Origin: Vibrio nitrifigilis
GTDB taxonomy: Bacteria; Pseudomonadota; Gammaproteobacteria; Enterobacterales; Vibrionaceae
Length of the DNA stretch: 64,000 nt
Direction of reading: 5' to 3'
Assembly (NCBI RefSeq): GCF_015686695.1
Contig: NZ_JADPMR010000003.1
Span: forward strand, 186,001-250,000
Part shown: positions 62,059 to 64,000 of the stretch, piece after piece
Numbering within the stretch: position 1 is the first letter of the stretch
How the letters are laid out: each line of letters opens with the position of its first letter
The notes under the pieces: model-generated
What the model saw: the letters and a program-made list of their open reading frames with translations, nothing else
What the model was told of the DNA's origin: nothing
The model's database searches: none
Translations under genes and position numbers: made by a program

Positions 62059-62709
62059 ATGAAAACCGTTGACAGAATATTACACACCATCAAACGTGAA
62101 GGTGCTGTCACTGCAAAACAATTGGCCACAGACCTCAATATTACGACAATGGGAGCTCGCCAACATCTGCAGAGCTTAGAAGAAGAAGGCATTCTTGCGT
62201 TCCATGACGTCAAAGTAAAAGTGGGGCGTCCAACTCGCCATTGGTCTTTAACTCAACAAGGTCATGATCGCTTCACGGATCGCCATGGTGAACTCACTAT
62301 TCAAGTGATTGAAGCTGTTGAACATCTGTTTGGATCAGAAGGTTTGGCAAAAGTAGCGGCTGAACGCGAAGCAAAAACGCTATCCCAATATCAAGACGCT
62401 CTTGCTGATTGTCAGACCTTAGAAGAAAAAGTGGCCACTTTAGTCAGTCTTCGTGAAAGTGAAGGCTACATGGCGGAATTTGAATCGACGGAGTACGGCT
62501 ACGTGCTCTATGAAAATCATTGCCCCATCTGTAAAGCAGCAAAACGTTGCCCTAGCCTATGCACCTCAGAACTCACCATATTCCAAAAATTGCTCGGTGC
62601 AGATTATCACGTAGAACGTACCGAACATATTATTGAAGGTCAGCGTCGCTGTTCATACCTTATTGCTCCAATCACGTTGAAAGGGAATGACCATTCCTTC
62701 CGTGATTAA
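62059..62709 (+). CDS. SufR-like winged-helix regulator with putative Fe-S cluster site
   Basis: A 216-residue regulator. The N-terminal winged helix (about 1-70) has TVDRILHTIKREGAVTAKQLATDL and RQHLQSLEEEGI. The C-terminal domain carries Cys155, Cys158, Cys164 and Cys168 (CPICKAAKRCPSLC) and Cys198 (RRCSY), a spacing like the [4Fe-4S] ligands of SufR-type regulators. It may sense iron-sulfur or redox status. It diverges from groSL across 367 bp. No suf operon is adjacent, so its targets are unknown. Confidence 0.82.
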   Translation: MKTVDRILHTIKREGAVTAKQLATDLNITTMGARQHLQSLEEEGILAFHDVKVKVGRPTRHWSLTQQGHDRFTDRHGELTIQVIEAVEHLFGSEGLAKVAAEREAKTLSQYQDALADCQTLEEKVATLVSLRESEGYMAEFESTEYGYVLYENHCPICKAAKRCPSLCTSELTIFQKLLGADYHVERTEHIIEGQRRCSYLIAPITLKGNDHSFRD

Positions 62710-62904
62710 ATATCACTGTGCTCATGGACGAGATCTGCCCCCCTGAATCTTTAAGCCATTGGGTATAGCTCTTTATCGTATCACTAAGGAATAAATCTCA
62801 CAGCTGAGAATAACGCTGCTTTTTCAACCAAACCTCTACAACTTTGCTTATGCTTAGACTGATAGCAGTGTGGCTGTCGAATAATAATTGTAGAGGAGTC
62901 AGCT

Positions 62905-63240
62905 ATGGCTAGTAACCCATGCCACCAAGTTCTCCCTCCTTTCGAGGAGATGGTCGACTTGGCTCAAAAGGATCCTGAGGCTTTTGCTCAATTTAAACGC
63001 GACATGTGCGAAGAAATGATTCAATCAGCTTCAAACAAAATGCAACAGCGATTATGGGCTCAACAGAGCCACATTGATTTGGTGGTCAGTAAATGTAAAA
63101 ACCCAGATCATACCAATGTCACCTTAATGCGCGAACTCAGCGAACAAATGGCCAAGTTCAAAGGGGCGTTGGATGGTGAAGTTGAAAAACAAGGACAAGC
63201 AGAAATTATTCCGTTCCGCCAAACTGGAAACCTACACTAA
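62905..63240 (+). CDS. DUF3135 family protein
   Basis: A 111-residue soluble helical protein starting MASNPCHQVLPPFEEMVDLA, with PEAFAQFKRDMCEEMI and HIDLVVSKCKNPDHTN. It resembles the DUF3135 family of Vibrionaceae and relatives. Three cysteines are present but no zinc-finger spacing. The function is unknown. It is followed by a terminator. Confidence 0.75.
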   Translation: MASNPCHQVLPPFEEMVDLAQKDPEAFAQFKRDMCEEMIQSASNKMQQRLWAQQSHIDLVVSKCKNPDHTNVTLMRELSEQMAKFKGALDGEVEKQGQAEIIPFRQTGNLH

Positions 63241-63261
63241 CACTGTGACAGTCAGACATCA

Positions 63262-63288
63262 AAAAGGAGGCCAAACTCGCCTCCTTTT
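63262..63288. terminator. Terminator between DUF3135 and DUF805 genes
   Basis: The stem GGAGGC/GCCTCC (7-base loop) is flanked by As and Ts and serves both convergent genes. Confidence 0.8.
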
Positions 63289-63316
63289 ATGTCATATTCA
63301 TTGCATAGAACCCTTC

Positions 63317-63784
63317 TCATGATTCATCTGCTGTAGCACCATTACTTAATGTTGACGGTTCTTCTCCATACGCATTTTTACCAACAGAACCACGTAACAA
63401 ACCGCATTCAATAAAGATCCAAGCACCGCAGACCACACCAACAATCGCAAGCACACTACTAAAAAGTGATGGCTGCGACGAGACAGGATCAGACACACGT
63501 TCTGCCATAGGAAAAGCAATACGGCCCAAAATCAGCGGTAAGTTAAGTAACAACCAACCATTCCCTTTATTTCTATCATGCCAACGCTTCGACGTAACAG
63601 CCAAATCTGGAAATAACACTAAGATCCAAAATATTGGGACAACAAAACCCGACACCATAGGAAAAAATCGCGTTACAACACCAAGCACTAACAACATAAA
63701 AAAGTAGTATAAAAGGTTCCACTGCCAGAATGTTTTACGTGCGATTCTTCCTTCAAACGAAAAAAGTAACCACTTAATAGACAT
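63317..63784 (-). CDS. DUF805 membrane protein
   Basis: A 155-residue protein of the DUF805 (YhaH-like) family. The opening WLLFSFEGRIARKTFWQWNLLY and the KRWHDRNKGNGWLLL signature are conserved. About four transmembrane helices are visible (20-55, 70-95, 110-135). The function is unknown; it is probably an inner-membrane protein. Confidence 0.85.
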   Translation of the reverse strand: MSIKWLLFSFEGRIARKTFWQWNLLYYFFMLLVLGVVTRFFPMVSGFVVPIFWILVLFPDLAVTSKRWHDRNKGNGWLLLNLPLILGRIAFPMAERVSDPVSSQPSLFSSVLAIVGVVCGAWIFIECGLLRGSVGKNAYGEEPSTLSNGATADES

Positions 63785-63812
63785 GCTTTAAATTCCTAGC
63801 TACCTAACCAAA

Positions 63813-64000
63813 TCAATTTGTTACTTTCAAAAAGCTGTCTCGGTTCATTTCCCGAACGTTAATCGTCAAGCTTCTAACATGACTAACTTGTTCCGTAAGT
63901 ACTGACATCAGCTGACTCGCTAACGCTTTTTTCTGTTCTATTGTTCTGCCATCTAACAGCTCAAAAGTAATATGGATAAAATCTTGGCTATCACCTTCAT
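63813..64000 (-). CDS. 5-carboxymethyl-2-hydroxymuconate isomerase-like protein (5' truncated)
   Basis: Only the C-terminal ~62 codons lie in the window; the start lies beyond base 64000. The reading contains FIHITFELLDGRTIEQKKAL, MSVLTEQ and TINVREMNRDSFLKVTN. This matches the tautomerase-superfamily CHMI proteins (HpcD), which isomerise 5-carboxymethyl-2-hydroxymuconate in homoprotocatechuate breakdown. Many vibrios carry such a gene without the rest of the pathway, so the true role is uncertain. Confidence 0.7.
   Translation of the reverse strand, partial: EGDSQDFIHITFELLDGRTIEQKKALASQLMSVLTEQVSHVRSLTINVREMNRDSFLKVTN

Noticed and set aside
1..64000. CRISPR arrays, tRNA or rRNA genes, prophage or integron
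   Set aside because: No regularly spaced repeats, cloverleaf-like 75-base units with CCA, ribosomal segments, integrase or att-like signs were seen on reading both strands; gene order is that of a Vibrio core chromosome.

Overview
This is chromosomal DNA of a gamma-proteobacterium, almost certainly a Vibrio or close Vibrionaceae relative. The evidence is a motX-purA junction, an almost textbook AphA (the low-cell-density quorum-sensing regulator) with a long leader, a peroxiredoxin-glutaredoxin fusion divergent from oxyR, the ArgH-acetyltransferase fusion of Vibrionaceae and Moritella, and E. coli-like blocks (yheV-kefB-kefG, yheS-yheT-yheU-prkB-crp, dam-damX-aroB-aroK-pilQPONM, frdABCD-efp-epmB, groESL). 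Composition is moderately AT-rich and even throughout. No rRNA, tRNA, prophage, insertion sequence with a transposase, integron or CRISPR array was found.

Layout. 1-8.0 kb: 3' end of an exporter-type ABC transporter, motX with a sigma-28 promoter, a MITE-like palindromic element, purA, iaaA, slyD and the yheV-kefB-kefG potassium-efflux cluster. 8.2-13.8 kb: yheS, a TIGR02444-type gene, yheT, yheU, prkB and crp. 13.8-17.9 kb: a DUF1338 dioxygenase-like gene, astA, argD/astC and pabA. 18-29 kb: trpS-gph-rpe-dam-damX-aroB-aroK and the type IV pilus operon pilMNOPQ. 29-35.6 kb: mrcA, then an oxidative-stress cluster (oxyR, prx-grx, a lipoamide-dehydrogenase-like flavoprotein). 35.7-41.5 kb: arginine biosynthesis, argBG-argH(A) divergent from argE. 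41.7-48.6 kb: ppc, aphA, cysE, gpsA, secB and a rhodanese. 48.6-56.5 kb: epmA, frdABCD, a DASS anion transporter, efp and epmB. 56.6-64 kb: an MgtC-like protein, modF, a PPOX flavoprotein, groL/groS, a SufR-like regulator and two DUF genes, ending in a truncated isomerase gene.

How the genes work together. EF-P and both enzymes named for its beta-lysylation (EpmA, EpmB) flank the fumarate reductase operon, with an anion carrier inserted between frdD and efp. OxyR has a nearly perfect four-part operator in the promoter it shares with prx-grx. The aphA leader carries a bulged 13-nt match to the conserved core of the Qrr small RNAs.

The main surprise is in arginine metabolism. The 457-bp space between argB and argE holds a decayed C-terminal fragment of argC, with an internal stop and frameshifts, and no intact argC lies in the window. 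The ast locus also has no astD between astA and its downstream neighbour. No wholly new multi-gene system stood out. The strongest leads are the argC relic, the MITE and a 38-bp relative of it beside argH, an orphan plus-strand terminator near 17.25 kb, a PilQ without an AMIN domain, and an oxidoreductase with a cysteine-rich tail.
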